Assembly: GCF_003369575.1 (NCBI RefSeq)
Contig: NZ_PIOC01000032.1
Span: forward strand, 14,972 to 78,971
Direction: 5' to 3'
Source: Oceanobacillus arenosus
Lineage (GTDB): Bacteria; Bacillota; Bacilli; Bacillales; Amphibacillaceae
Length of the DNA stretch: 64,000 nucleotides
Position 1 is the stretch's first letter. Each line of letters opens with the position of its first letter. Shown in pieces: positions 36,727 to 45,259 of the stretch. Below the pieces are notes generated by a model. That model was not told the origin of the DNA. It worked only from the letters and a program-made list of their open reading frames with translations, and made no database searches. The position numbers and the translations under genes were made by a program.

Positions 36727-36763
36727 ATCCCTCTTTTCTTATCTACTTAAGAAAAGAGGGATT
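36727..36763 (+). terminator. SAM riboswitch terminator
   Basis: A long stem of about 15 bp, ATCCCTCTTTTCTTA against TAAGAAAAGAGGGAT, followed by TTTTCGTTTT. It is the OFF-state hairpin of the S-box, 100 bp before the gene. Confidence 0.93.
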
Positions 36764-36859
36764 TTTCGTTTTATCTCTATAATATTCAAGGGGGAACAAC
36801 AGACGATTGAATTATGGAAGATTTACAAGAGTAACAATGATAAATAGGGGGAGATTGCA

Positions 36860-38062
36860 ATGAGTACTGTAAAAGATCGTAAAGGCGTTTTGTTTCAATC
36901 GATTGAAAAGAATAAAGAGTTTTACATAAAAACGAGTCAGGATATCCATGCGAACCCTGAAATAGGCAATAAGGAATTTTATGCAAGCAAAATACATGTA
37001 GAAAACCTAAGAAACGCTGGGTTCGATGTTACAACAGCTGTAGCTGGACATGAGACCTCCTTCTATGCCGAGAAAGATAGCGGCATTGGAGGTCCAACGA
37101 TTGCATTTCTAGCAGAATATGATGCACTACCTGGCATCGGTCATGCCTGTGGTCATAATATTATCGGTACAACAAGTGTTGCCGCAGCTATCGCATTAGC
37201 AAAAGCCTTACCAGAAACAGGTGGACGCGTCATTGTACTCGGAACACCAGCAGAAGAAGGCGGACCGAATGGAAGTGCAAAGGGAAGCTTTGTAAAACAT
37301 GGTTATTTAAAGGACGTCGATATAGCGCTTATGCTACACCCAGCTGGAAAAACATCGCTAACTAGTGAAACACTTGCTGTCGATCCACTTGACTTCCATT
37401 TTTACGGAAAACCTGCACACGCAGCTGAAGTGCCTGAGAAGGGAATTAACGCACTTGATGCGGTCATCCAGTTATTCAATGGCATTAATGCCTTGCGCCA
37501 GCAGCTGCCATCTGATGTACGGGTTCATGGCATCATTACACACGGCGGAGATGCACCGAACATCATCCCTGAATATGCATCCGCACGTTTCTTCATCCGT
37601 GCAGAAACATGGGCAAAAACGATTGAAACATCTAATAAAGTTCGTGCCATCGCTGAAGGTGCAGCACTTGCTACTGGAGCGTCAGTGACAATTGAACGTT
37701 TCCAAAATGAAGTGAAAGACTTTGTACTCAATAGTGTGTTGGATAATGTGTTGCAGGAAGAGCTCGAGGCACTCGGCGAAGTGGTTCATACGGAACAACC
37801 TAAAGGAAGACAATCCACTGATGCTGGAAATATTAGCTATGAAGTGCCAACTGCACATGGGCATATCAAGATTGGTCCAGACGATCTCATTGCCCATACA
37901 GCTGAATTCCGAGAAGCAGCTAAATCGGAGCTAGGAGATCAAGCATTGATTACCGGAGCGAAGGCACTAGCATCAACAGGGTACCGTTTACTAACAGACT
38001 TCGAACTGTTACATCGGATAAAAAAGGAATATGAGAGCGCACTAGCAGAGAAACAGCAATAG
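36860..38062 (+). CDS. M20-family amidohydrolase (AbgB/ACY1L2-like), SAM-regulated
   Basis: A 400-residue zinc-dependent hydrolase of peptidase family M20, in the branch that cleaves N-acyl or aminobenzoyl amino-acid conjugates. Metal and catalytic motifs are HANPEIG, GHACGHNIIG, TPAEEGG, MLHPAGK and THGGDAPNIIPEYA; the interrupting dimerisation domain is at about 170-290. The SAM riboswitch places it in methionine/cysteine supply. An N-acylated sulfur amino acid or dipeptide is the likely substrate, by inference. GGGGGAG precedes the ATG. It is a single gene. Confidence 0.9.
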   Translation: MSTVKDRKGVLFQSIEKNKEFYIKTSQDIHANPEIGNKEFYASKIHVENLRNAGFDVTTAVAGHETSFYAEKDSGIGGPTIAFLAEYDALPGIGHACGHNIIGTTSVAAAIALAKALPETGGRVIVLGTPAEEGGPNGSAKGSFVKHGYLKDVDIALMLHPAGKTSLTSETLAVDPLDFHFYGKPAHAAEVPEKGINALDAVIQLFNGINALRQQLPSDVRVHGIITHGGDAPNIIPEYASARFFIRAETWAKTIETSNKVRAIAEGAALATGASVTIERFQNEVKDFVLNSVLDNVLQEELEALGEVVHTEQPKGRQSTDAGNISYEVPTAHGHIKIGPDDLIAHTAEFREAAKSELGDQALITGAKALASTGYRLLTDFELLHRIKKEYESALAEKQQ

Positions 38063-38338
38063 AGGGGAATATAGGCTGAAGTGACGACAGGTCGTTTCAG
38101 CTTTTTATTTTGGATAATAAGATGTTGAGAACTTGCGAAGCACTGATGCAATCTTACTTAACCTCGCACGCTAACATTCGTTGCTGAATTTTCCCAATAA
38201 ATTCTATTCCACATCTCCCTATAAAAATGGAGGTATAATGCTGACACCAATCATTTTTTCGGATAAAATATTTGAATGGTACCACAACATACATTTTTTC
38301 TAATACGCTTTATAGCTTCTTAAGGAGGTACTATTTTC

Positions 38339-39154
38339 ATGAAAAATTTAATTGTTATTGCCGGCTCACTTATAATAGCATTTGCCTTTAACTTCTTCCT
38401 CGTACCGCACGGCATTTTGAGCAGTGGAATAAGTGGGATTGCCATCTTACTCGGAATTCTTACACCGTTTAATACAGGCTTACTAAATCTAATACTTAAT
38501 CTGCCTTTACTTATTTTAGGCTATTATAAGCTTGGGAAGAAAATTACCATCAATACTATGGTTTGCGTCGTATCGCTTTCCGTATTTTTATACTTATTGC
38601 CAGTCATTACCGTTACCGACAATATTCTGCTCTCATCTATTTTCGGTGGGGTAATTGGCGGGCTTGGGATAGGGTTCGTCATGAAATACTCTGGAACTTC
38701 TGGCGGGCTTGATATTATTGCCATCATTGTTTCACGAACTAGTAATTTCAGTGTCGGTCTGCTGCTTACAGGAATGAACGGTGTAATTGTACTAATCTCC
38801 GGCGCGGTCTTTAATTGGGACATCGCATTATACACCCTGCTCTCGATTTACATAACAGGGAAAATGATCGACAAAGTACACACAGACCATATCAAACTAA
38901 CGATGCAAATTGTCACGACTAAAGGGGAATTAATCCGTGACGAATTACTAGCATCAATCTACCGCGGAATTACCGTAATGAATGGTTACGGCGGCTATAC
39001 AAAAGAACCAAAGCAGATCATTATGATGGTCGTGACACGCTATGAGACATTGCAAATTAAGGAAATAGTCCGCAAGCATGATGATAAGGCATTTATTAAT
39101 GTCTATGAAACTGTTGAGGTCGATGGAGAATTCGCACAGAATACAAAGAACTAA
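38339..39154 (+). CDS. YitT-family membrane protein with DUF2179 domain
   Basis: A 271-residue protein: five or six membrane segments (residues 1-180) with FNFFLVPHGILSSGISGIA at the start, then a cytosolic DUF2179 domain (VTTKGELIRDELLASIYRG to about 260). The family is widespread in Firmicutes, and its role is unproven. AAGGAGG precedes the ATG. It is shorter than the usual 280-290 residues by a few. Confidence 0.88.
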   Translation: MKNLIVIAGSLIIAFAFNFFLVPHGILSSGISGIAILLGILTPFNTGLLNLILNLPLLILGYYKLGKKITINTMVCVVSLSVFLYLLPVITVTDNILLSSIFGGVIGGLGIGFVMKYSGTSGGLDIIAIIVSRTSNFSVGLLLTGMNGVIVLISGAVFNWDIALYTLLSIYITGKMIDKVHTDHIKLTMQIVTTKGELIRDELLASIYRGITVMNGYGGYTKEPKQIIMMVVTRYETLQIKEIVRKHDDKAFINVYETVEVDGEFAQNTKN

Positions 39155-39239
39155 CTTATGCTCATCTTTAACAGCCCCGATTGCAATCATGCAACCCGGG
39201 CTATCTGCTTCCTTATTATCGAGCAGAATTCAATATTTA

Positions 39240-39791
39240 TTAAACATTCTTCCATACCTTTGCATATTTCTTTTGATATTTAGCGTCTGCTTCCTTTTCA
39301 ATTAAGTCTAGGGCGATTCGCTTAATTCCCGCTTCCTGTATTTCGTCATACAGGTTTCTCAAGTCTTGAATGATATCAAATCGGACGAGCGTGTAATTTT
39401 TCTCTCCCTCATTTGTTTCAAATCGATTAACAAGCTGATTAACGACCATGTCTCTCTGTTCCTTCCCCGCGAGCGCAATTCGCCAAATCGCCTGCAAACT
39501 ATGTCTTGCAGTAACTGTTCGTTTATCCTTCGTCACTTCCCAAACAGTAGGAAAATCCGTTAGCATCCTTTTTTCTGGATCACTAATCGCTAAATTGGCA
39601 AGAAACTGCGCATAGCGTGAGCGTTTATGATTATCAGGTGATGTCAATCCTATAATTAATACATCCCAAACTTCATATGCCCAGTCCACTTCTTGCTTTG
39701 TTGCTTCAATTATATTCATAAATGCCTGATACTGAAGATTCTTATCTTCTGATTCCAGATTATCAAAATTTGCTTGCATCGCTGTGTCCAT
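39240..39791 (-). CDS. HEAT-repeat-like helical protein, unknown
   Basis: A 183-residue all-helical protein. Helix pairs such as DVLIIGLTSPDNHKRSRYAQ and TARHSLQAIWRIAL look like HEAT/armadillo repeats, so it is probably a protein-binding scaffold. It has no membrane segment. A weak GGGGAGTGG site precedes the ATG. It is convergent with yitT, and nothing in the neighbourhood hints at its partner. Confidence 0.78.
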   Translation of the reverse strand: MDTAMQANFDNLESEDKNLQYQAFMNIIEATKQEVDWAYEVWDVLIIGLTSPDNHKRSRYAQFLANLAISDPEKRMLTDFPTVWEVTKDKRTVTARHSLQAIWRIALAGKEQRDMVVNQLVNRFETNEGEKNYTLVRFDIIQDLRNLYDEIQEAGIKRIALDLIEKEADAKYQKKYAKVWKNV

Positions 39792-39940
39792 CTATTCCAC
39801 TCCCCTAAGAAATCGGTTTGCTTTCATACTTAGTTTACCAAATAAGGGGCGAAGGATAAGCTTTTCTAAAAAAAAACTGGAAAAGTGACGCGTAAAGTTT
39901 TATAGTTTTATATAGATTCAGTTGAAAGTGAGGGCACAAC

Positions 39941-40660
39941 ATGGGCCGTAAATGGAATAATATTAAAGAAAAGAAAGCATCAAAGGATGCAAACACTAGT
40001 AGAATATATGCAAAATTTGGTCGTGAAATATATGTAGCAGCAAAACAAGGGGAGCCAGATCCAGAGGCAAACCAAGCATTAAAAGTTGTACTTGAGCGCG
40101 CAAAAACATACAGCTTGCCAAAGCATATCATTGATCGAGCAATTGAAAAGTCAAAAGGCGGAGACGAAGAAAACTATGACGAAAATCGTTATGAAGGCTT
40201 TGGACCCAATGGATCAATGGTCATTGTTGATACATTAACGAATAATGTTAATCGTACGGCATCTGAAGTACGTGCTGCATTCGGTAAGAATGGCGGAAAC
40301 ATGGGTGTTAGTGGCTCCGTAGCATATATGTTTGATCATGTTGCTGTTTTTGGTATCGAAGGAAAATCAGAAGAAGAAGTACTTGAGCTTTTAATGGAAG
40401 CAGATGTGGAAGTCCGTGACATCTTAGACGAAGATGGAACGATTATCGTTTATACAGAGCCAGATCAATTCCATACAGCACAGGAAGCATTTAAAAGTGT
40501 TGGCATTACCGAATTTACGGTTGCTGAGCTAACCATGCTTGCACAAAATGATGTCACTCTCCCTGCGGATGCATTGGAACAGTTCGAGAGAATGATTGAT
40601 GTATTAGAGGAATTAGAAGACGTTCAACAGGTTTATCATAATGTTGATTTAGGTGAATAA
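39941..40660 (+). CDS. YebC/TACO1-family protein, YeeN type
   Basis: A 239-residue protein of the YebC family. The opening [20 protein letters not shown] and the indel pattern are those of B. subtilis YeeN rather than YrbC. Members have been described as transcription regulators and as ribosome factors that relieve polyproline stalling. Three domains are present at full length. It is a single gene with a terminator. Confidence 0.92.
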   Translation: MGRKWNNIKEKKASKDANTSRIYAKFGREIYVAAKQGEPDPEANQALKVVLERAKTYSLPKHIIDRAIEKSKGGDEENYDENRYEGFGPNGSMVIVDTLTNNVNRTASEVRAAFGKNGGNMGVSGSVAYMFDHVAVFGIEGKSEEEVLELLMEADVEVRDILDEDGTIIVYTEPDQFHTAQEAFKSVGITEFTVAELTMLAQNDVTLPADALEQFERMIDVLEELEDVQQVYHNVDLGE

Positions 40661-40732
40661 TTTAGAAAAGCAGACCAGGTGAAGGTAACTGGTTCCCTTT
40701 AAGAGTACAAAACATTAAATAACAATCCTTTT

Positions 40733-40764
40733 AGCAGTTCAATTATCATATAAATTGGACTGCT
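40733..40764 (+). terminator. terminator after yeeN
   Basis: A 12-bp stem AGCAGTTCAATT/AATTGGACTGCT (one G-T pair) followed by TATTTTTATTG. Confidence 0.85.
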
Positions 40765-40949
40765 TATTTTTATTGATTTATCAATGTTTATATATAAAAG
40801 TAACATTATTAGCAGCAGCTAATTTGACAAGGTGACATAAATTCCTGACATCCGAAAAACACATAAGCTAAAACGTTTACCAAAATATATGTTAAAATCT
40901 AAATAGACTGATATTTTGTACAGAAATTTATGATGAAGTAAATATAGAG

Positions 40950-40999
40950 ATTGTGAAGATATTCACTTAAACTAATGGGGCAGGTTAGTTGAACAAGGC
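40950..40999 (+). repeat. copy of the AACTAAnGGGGC intergenic repeat
   Basis: The stretch TTCACTTAAACTAATGGGGC followed by AGGTTAGTTGAACAAGG belongs to a family of short repeats found again many times between 50 and 57 kb. It marks the left edge of the accessory region, next to an IS remnant. Confidence 0.5.
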
Positions 41000-41059
41000 A
41001 TTTGAGTTATAATTACATTAAAATTTCGATAGAGGTAATAAACTGAAACTTATTTTACT

Positions 41060-41209
41060 AGCTGCGCCAATACTTTCTGCAATGTTTTGATAGCTTTCGT
41101 TTTCAGTTAAATAGTGTTCCACCGCTTGTAATTTAACTTCTACTGTATATTTAGACATAAAAATACCCCGTAAATGTTAGTTGGTGTCTAACATTTATAG
41201 GGCAGTTCA
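41060..41209 (-). mobile_element. IS3-family insertion sequence remnant (end plus OrfA start)
   Basis: On the minus strand the terminus TGAACTGCCCTATAAATG is followed by the start of an OrfA-type transposase gene (ATG at 41158; MSKYTVEVKLQAVEHYLTEN then ESYQNIAESIGA), the helix-turn-helix of the IS150 group. Homology stops after about 33 residues and the rest of the element is gone. The remnant lies at the left border of the redox/efflux island and may mark how that DNA arrived. The rest of 40765-41268 holds only the short repeat and AT-rich spacer. Confidence 0.8.
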
Positions 41210-41268
41210 ATATAGGAGTTTTTTGATAAGCAATTTTAGCGCATAGCACATAAATGGCTACTGTAAAT

Positions 41269-42225
41269 TTAGAAACGCCCCCCGGCAGCGAAGCCTTTTG
41301 GAGAGATACGTTCAATTTCTTTGAAATCCGCTGGAGTAAGTTGAACCTGCAGAGCACCAAGATTCTCCTCCACCCGGTCTGTTCGTCTTGTGCCAGGAAT
41401 TGGTACAATGAAGTCTTCTTGGGCGAGGAGCCACGCCAATGCAAGTTGAGCAGATGTACACATCTTTTTAGAAGCCATCTCTTCAATCTGCGCTGCGACT
41501 TCCACATTTTTAATGAAGTTATCACCTTGGAACCGTTCATAATTTCTCCTATAATCATCCTTTGTCAAATCCTCGAACTTTTTAACTTGCCCTGTCAGGA
41601 ATCCCCGTCCAAGCGGGCTATAAGGTACAAAACCAATTCCCAATTCTTTGAGAAGCGGAAGTACTTCATCTTCTACTTCTCTACTCCATAAGGAATACTC
41701 CGTTTCCACTGCAGTAATGGGATGAATGGCGTGCGCACGACGTATGATATCAACAGGTGCTTCGGATAGACCGATAAAACGAATTTTCCCCTCTTTGACC
41801 AAGTCGGTCAACGTTCCTATGGTTTCTTCAATAGGGGTATTCGGATCGTAGCGGTGTTGATAATATAGGTCAATGTAATCCAATCCGAGATTGGATAAGC
41901 TAGCATCCAGCGATTTTTTGATATACGCCGGATCACCTTTAGGCCCCTGGGTATGCGTTACACCAAATTTCGTGGCAATCACCGCTTTATCCCGTCTAGA
42001 CTTAAGCGCACGCCCTACCAACTTCTCATTTTCTCCAAACCGTTGCTGTGCAAATTCACCATAAATATCCGCTGTGTCAAACATAGTGACGCCGATATCC
42101 AGCGCCTCATGAATCACACGAACCGATTCCTCGTTATTCGGCATCATCATGGTTCCGAGACCTAATGCTGAAACCTCTAATCCCTCTCGTCCAAGTTTCC
42201 TTTTTTGTATAGCTTCCGAATTCAT
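41269..42225 (-). CDS. aldo/keto reductase
   Basis: A 318-residue NADPH-dependent oxidoreductase. The catalytic tetrad is visible as Asp and Tyr in DTADIYG, Lys in ATKFG and His in YYQHRYD, with [16 protein letters not shown] binding NADP. It is complete and close to the aldo/keto reductase at 46.5 kb (both open [16 protein letters not shown]), so the island carries two relatives. It follows the SDR gene by about 60 bp, probably one operon under TetR control. Confidence 0.93.
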   Translation of the reverse strand: MNSEAIQKRKLGREGLEVSALGLGTMMMPNNEESVRVIHEALDIGVTMFDTADIYGEFAQQRFGENEKLVGRALKSRRDKAVIATKFGVTHTQGPKGDPAYIKKSLDASLSNLGLDYIDLYYQHRYDPNTPIEETIGTLTDLVKEGKIRFIGLSEAPVDIIRRAHAIHPITAVETEYSLWSREVEDEVLPLLKELGIGFVPYSPLGRGFLTGQVKKFEDLTKDDYRRNYERFQGDNFIKNVEVAAQIEEMASKKMCTSAQLALAWLLAQEDFIVPIPGTRRTDRVEENLGALQVQLTPADFKEIERISPKGFAAGGRF

Positions 42226-42283
42226 CCATTTTACCTCCTAGATTTAATGGAACCCATTTTTGGGTTTGCACTTGCCCAATCTC

Positions 42284-43111
42284 TTATCTAGATTTATCTG
42301 AAGTTGGTATTGAAGTTGCTGTCTTAGATGATGCAGGACGTGTCATACGTTCTGTCATGATGGCCGTAAATTTTCGTGTTAGAAAGCGAGCGCTTTGAGC
42401 CAGCCAATAATTGGAGGTGCCATCTATGATATAGCTTCGCCCTTTATCGATTCCACGGAAGCCAGCTTTCACAACTGACTCGGGAGTGCCGTTAATTCCT
42501 CCTGGCATTTCCTTCGTGCCAATCACATCGAAAAATTCCGTCTTGGTCGTTCCCGGGCATAATGCAAGGACACGCACCCCAAGATGGCGGTTTTCTGCAA
42601 AGATTGACTCAGTGAAAGAAAGAACAAATGCTTTGCTCGCTGCATAAGTGGCCATATATGGGATTGACTGAAAGGAGCCAAGGGAAGCTACATTTACAAT
42701 AATCCCATCCTTCTGCTGCTGCATATAGGGTAAAAATTGATGGGTCATATCAACGAGCGAAGCTATATTCAGGCTAATCATGTCCTGTTCCCGCTCACTT
42801 GAAATCTCTTCGAAACGACCGTGGGTACCGAAACCTGCATTATTGATTAGAATGTTCACGTTCAGATTTAGCTTTCCGATTTGTTCAGCCAACAGACGCG
42901 TCGCAAATGTTTTGGATAAATCAACCGGTATGGCATACGCCCTAATGCCGTATGTGGATGACAATTCCTTCGCCAGCGTCTCTAATTTGTCCTTCGAACG
43001 CGCTACCACAATCACATGGCAGCCTCTAGCAGCCAGTTCCGTAGCGTATGCCTTTCCAATCCCTGCTGAAGCACCGGTAACCAGTGCTACCTTTCCTTTG
43101 TAATCGACCAT
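42284..43111 (-). CDS. short-chain dehydrogenase/reductase
   Basis: A 275-residue Rossmann oxidoreductase: TGASAGIG cofactor motif, NNAG, catalytic Ser in NVASLGS, and YAASK. An extended C-terminus (MTERMTRPASSKTATS) follows the core. The substrate is unknown. Its promoter region is shared with the divergent TetR gene and has four operator palindromes. Confidence 0.93.
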   Translation of the reverse strand: MVDYKGKVALVTGASAGIGKAYATELAARGCHVIVVARSKDKLETLAKELSSTYGIRAYAIPVDLSKTFATRLLAEQIGKLNLNVNILINNAGFGTHGRFEEISSEREQDMISLNIASLVDMTHQFLPYMQQQKDGIIVNVASLGSFQSIPYMATYAASKAFVLSFTESIFAENRHLGVRVLALCPGTTKTEFFDVIGTKEMPGGINGTPESVVKAGFRGIDKGRSYIIDGTSNYWLAQSARFLTRKFTAIMTERMTRPASSKTATSIPTSDKSR

Positions 43112-43163
43112 TGAAAAACCTCCTAGAATAAAATTTTAATTTCTGGATTACTTATCTCTCTTT

Positions 43164-43358
43164 AGAATATTTATTCCACTTCACTATAGTTATTAAATAG
43201 AAAGAAGTCAATGAATTTCGGAATATATATTCTAAAATTATGCATTAATCACTTTAAATCACTTATTAAAAACAAATATACACCTTTTTATAGAATATTT
43301 ATTCCGCAGTTTGACACATTATCAATCAAACTGTATTATAAATTAGAATAATTATTCT
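43164..43358. promoter_or_regulatory. array of four palindromic operators between SDR and tetR
   Basis: Four 14-bp sites of the pattern rGAATAnnTATTCy: 43164-43177, 43220-43233, 43292-43305 and 43345-43358. They fill the 260-bp divergent intergenic region. The last one follows the tetR promoter -10 box by 5 bp, so the TetR protein at 43374 most likely represses both itself and the SDR-aldo/keto reductase pair. Confidence 0.8.
43311..43339 (+). promoter_or_regulatory. sigma-A promoter of tetR
   Basis: TTGACA (43311-43316), a 17-bp spacer and TATTAT (43334-43339), nearly consensus. It is flanked by operator sites at 43292-43305 and 43345-43358. Confidence 0.85.
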
Positions 43359-43373
43359 TTAGTGAGGTGCGAA

Positions 43374-43931
43374 ATGAGTAAACGTGAAGACATTTTGGTT
43401 GCAACACTTGATTTAATTACCGAAGAGGGCTTGCAGTCCGTTACCTTTTCGAAAATATTCAAGAGGGCAAATGTAGGTTCTAGCACCTTTTATAATTACT
43501 TTAACAGCAAAGAGGAACTAGTTAGTGAGCTCTTTATGAATGCTCGTACTCATATGGGAGAAACAGTTATGACTGGGAATGATTCTAGTCAGACTGTCTA
43601 TGAAAGAATAAAAGGTATTCTTAAAAGCACGGCGGATTATGCACTCAACTATCCCAAGGAACTTTCGTTTATTGAGAACTATTGCGAGTCACCATATATC
43701 TCCGAAGAATTGAGGAATAGGTTAGATCCCTCGGCCATTGAAATTTTTTCAATCATTGAGCAGGGGCAAAAACAGGGCATTATCCGGGAAATGGATATCA
43801 TATTATGTTGCCAACTTGTCACCGGAATGGTCAACTCCGTGATAAAAGGCTATTTGGCAGGAAAATATTCTCTTGATGAATATCAAATTCAGCAGACTAT
43901 TGAAGCTTGCTGGAAAGCAATTAAGGTTTAA
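43374..43931 (+). CDS. TetR/AcrR-family repressor (first of two)
   Basis: A 185-residue repressor with the N-terminal DNA-binding domain (LQSVTFSKIFKRANVGSSTF then YNYFNSKEELV) and a TetR-C-type ligand domain. I chose the ATG at 43374, with GAGGTG directly upstream. It is divergent from the SDR/aldo-keto reductase pair. It resembles the second TetR in length and in its tail (IEACWKAIKV against IQMSWNAIKA), so the two are probably paralogues. Confidence 0.88.
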   Translation: MSKREDILVATLDLITEEGLQSVTFSKIFKRANVGSSTFYNYFNSKEELVSELFMNARTHMGETVMTGNDSSQTVYERIKGILKSTADYALNYPKELSFIENYCESPYISEELRNRLDPSAIEIFSIIEQGQKQGIIREMDIILCCQLVTGMVNSVIKGYLAGKYSLDEYQIQQTIEACWKAIKV

Positions 43932-44413
43932 TGAAAGAGCTTGTGTCGATTAATACTAGGTGGGGATTCACAACAAGTATCCAGAAAGTGTTCCTCAATG
44001 GTAGAATTTTTTACACGATTCATAATCAGTACTGGGGAAAATGGTACGGAAAAGAAGAGTTAACAGGTGCACTAAGTATTGCTTTTTAGGACTTGCTGTT
44101 TCTTCAGATTGAAGCATGTATAAACGTTGATAATATACCTTATTAGCAGAAGAGAGCTGTTGTGGAATTTGACTGTGTCGTAAAGAGGTTGTCTATGAAT
44201 ATGAGTAGTGGACTGGCCATCTGGTCTATTACAAATTCCAATAATCCTTATTGAGCTAACTGGTGCGTTAGTCAAATAGAGCAACGTCACTAGGTGGTTA
44301 CCGACACCCGAAAGTAACAGCGTCGTGAATTTGATAGCACACATTTCGGTTGTTGTTCATCAATGGTTTTGAAACCGAATACTTCGGTATACTGTTGGAA
44401 AACAGTTTGACTT
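43932..44413. other. intergenic region without recognisable gene
   Basis: About 480 bp between the two TetR genes. Short stretches look like decayed coding sequence (a frame through 43990-44088 reads TIHNQYWGKWYGKEELTGAL before a stop), but I recognise no family. An AACTGGTGCGTTAG piece near 44256 resembles the short repeat family of 50-57 kb. Confidence 0.4.
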
Positions 44414-44430
44414 TGATCGAACGATCGATT
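44414..44430. promoter_or_regulatory. operator-like site before the second tetR
   Basis: TGATCGAACGATCGATT differs at only three positions from TGAACGAACGTTCGATA, the triplicated operator after this gene. It is 12 bp before the TetR start codon, an ideal autoregulatory position. Confidence 0.65.
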
Positions 44431-44441
44431 ATAATCGGTTT

Positions 44442-45014
44442 ATGGAAAATAAAACCGAAAACAAAATGGAACTTATCTATCAGACAACCATTGCACTTCT
44501 CAATGAAATAGGGCTATCTGATATATCCATGTCCAAAATTGCGAAAAGGGCAAGCATCTCTTCATCATCCATTTACTTTTATTTTGAAAGTAAAGAAGAC
44601 TTACTGATTAAACTATATTTTAACCTCAAGGATCAAATGCATCAGGAGATGTTTAGAGGCATAACGGCGGATATGTCAGTCAGGGATGGTTTTGAGAAAA
44701 TCTTGCGTAATTATTCCAATTATATTGTGAATAATAAAGCTAACTTTCTGTTAATGGAACAGTTTCTTGACTCTCCGTTTATACGCAAAAGCTGTAAAGA
44801 TCAAAATGGTGGTGTGTTCAAGCCGATTTATGCTCTATTCGAGAGGGGGATCAAAGAAGGACTATTCAAGGATTTGGAGACCAATCTTCTGGTTACCTAC
44901 TCCTGTCTGCCATTTGTTCAAATGGGGAAAGAGTATATAAATGGTGAATATGAATTCAGTTCTGCTAATATAGATATAATGATTCAAATGAGCTGGAATG
45001 CTATTAAAGCATAA
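44442..45014 (+). CDS. TetR/AcrR-family repressor (second), beside MFS exporter
   Basis: A 190-residue repressor: HTH in LSDISMSKIAKRASISSSSI then YFYFESKEDLL, and a helical ligand domain. I could see no strong ribosome binding site before the ATG, so it may be weakly translated. Its presumed operators lie both before the gene and, as three perfect copies, between it and the exporter, so it probably represses the MFS-aldo/keto reductase-LLM unit. Confidence 0.88.
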   Translation: MENKTENKMELIYQTTIALLNEIGLSDISMSKIAKRASISSSSIYFYFESKEDLLIKLYFNLKDQMHQEMFRGITADMSVRDGFEKILRNYSNYIVNNKANFLLMEQFLDSPFIRKSCKDQNGGVFKPIYALFERGIKEGLFKDLETNLLVTYSCLPFVQMGKEYINGEYEFSSANIDIMIQMSWNAIKA

Positions 45015-45037
45015 ACAGCCCTTTTTTTGAAGTAAGT

Positions 45038-45118
45038 TGAACGAACGTTCGATAATTTTTAGGGCATATTGAACGAACGTTCGACATTTTTTTTAATGAA
45101 AATTGAACGAACGTTCGA
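45038..45118. promoter_or_regulatory. three identical operators before the MFS exporter
   Basis: Three copies of TGAACGAACGTTCGA at 45038, 45070 and 45104, each with the perfect core CGAACGTTCG. The spacings of 32 and 34 bp are close to three helical turns, so dimers bound there would sit on one face of the DNA. Confidence 0.88.
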
Positions 45119-45139
45119 TAGAAAGGAGGTGAACGTCAT

Positions 45140-45178
45140 ATGCTTTCTAACAACAGCCAATGGCATCCTGATGCGTAG
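45140..45178 (+). CDS. possible 12-codon leader peptide
   Basis: After an unusually strong ribosome binding site (AAAGGAGGTGA, ATG 10 bases later) a 12-codon frame reads MLSNNSQWHPDA and stops. It lies between the triple operator and the MFS gene, 80 bp before its start. It could be a leader peptide that controls the exporter, or the truncated start of a lost gene. Confidence 0.4.
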   Translation: MLSNNSQWHPDA

Positions 45179-45259
45179 GAAAGCCTGTTGAAGAATTGAT
45201 TTTATTTATTTAGATTCAATATCCATTTTATATTAGGAAAACGGAGGATCAGAAGCATT

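Noticed and set aside
44072..44344. 90-codon minus-strand frame between the two TetR genes
   Set aside because: No ribosome binding site, no family resemblance, and it crosses a repeat-like segment.
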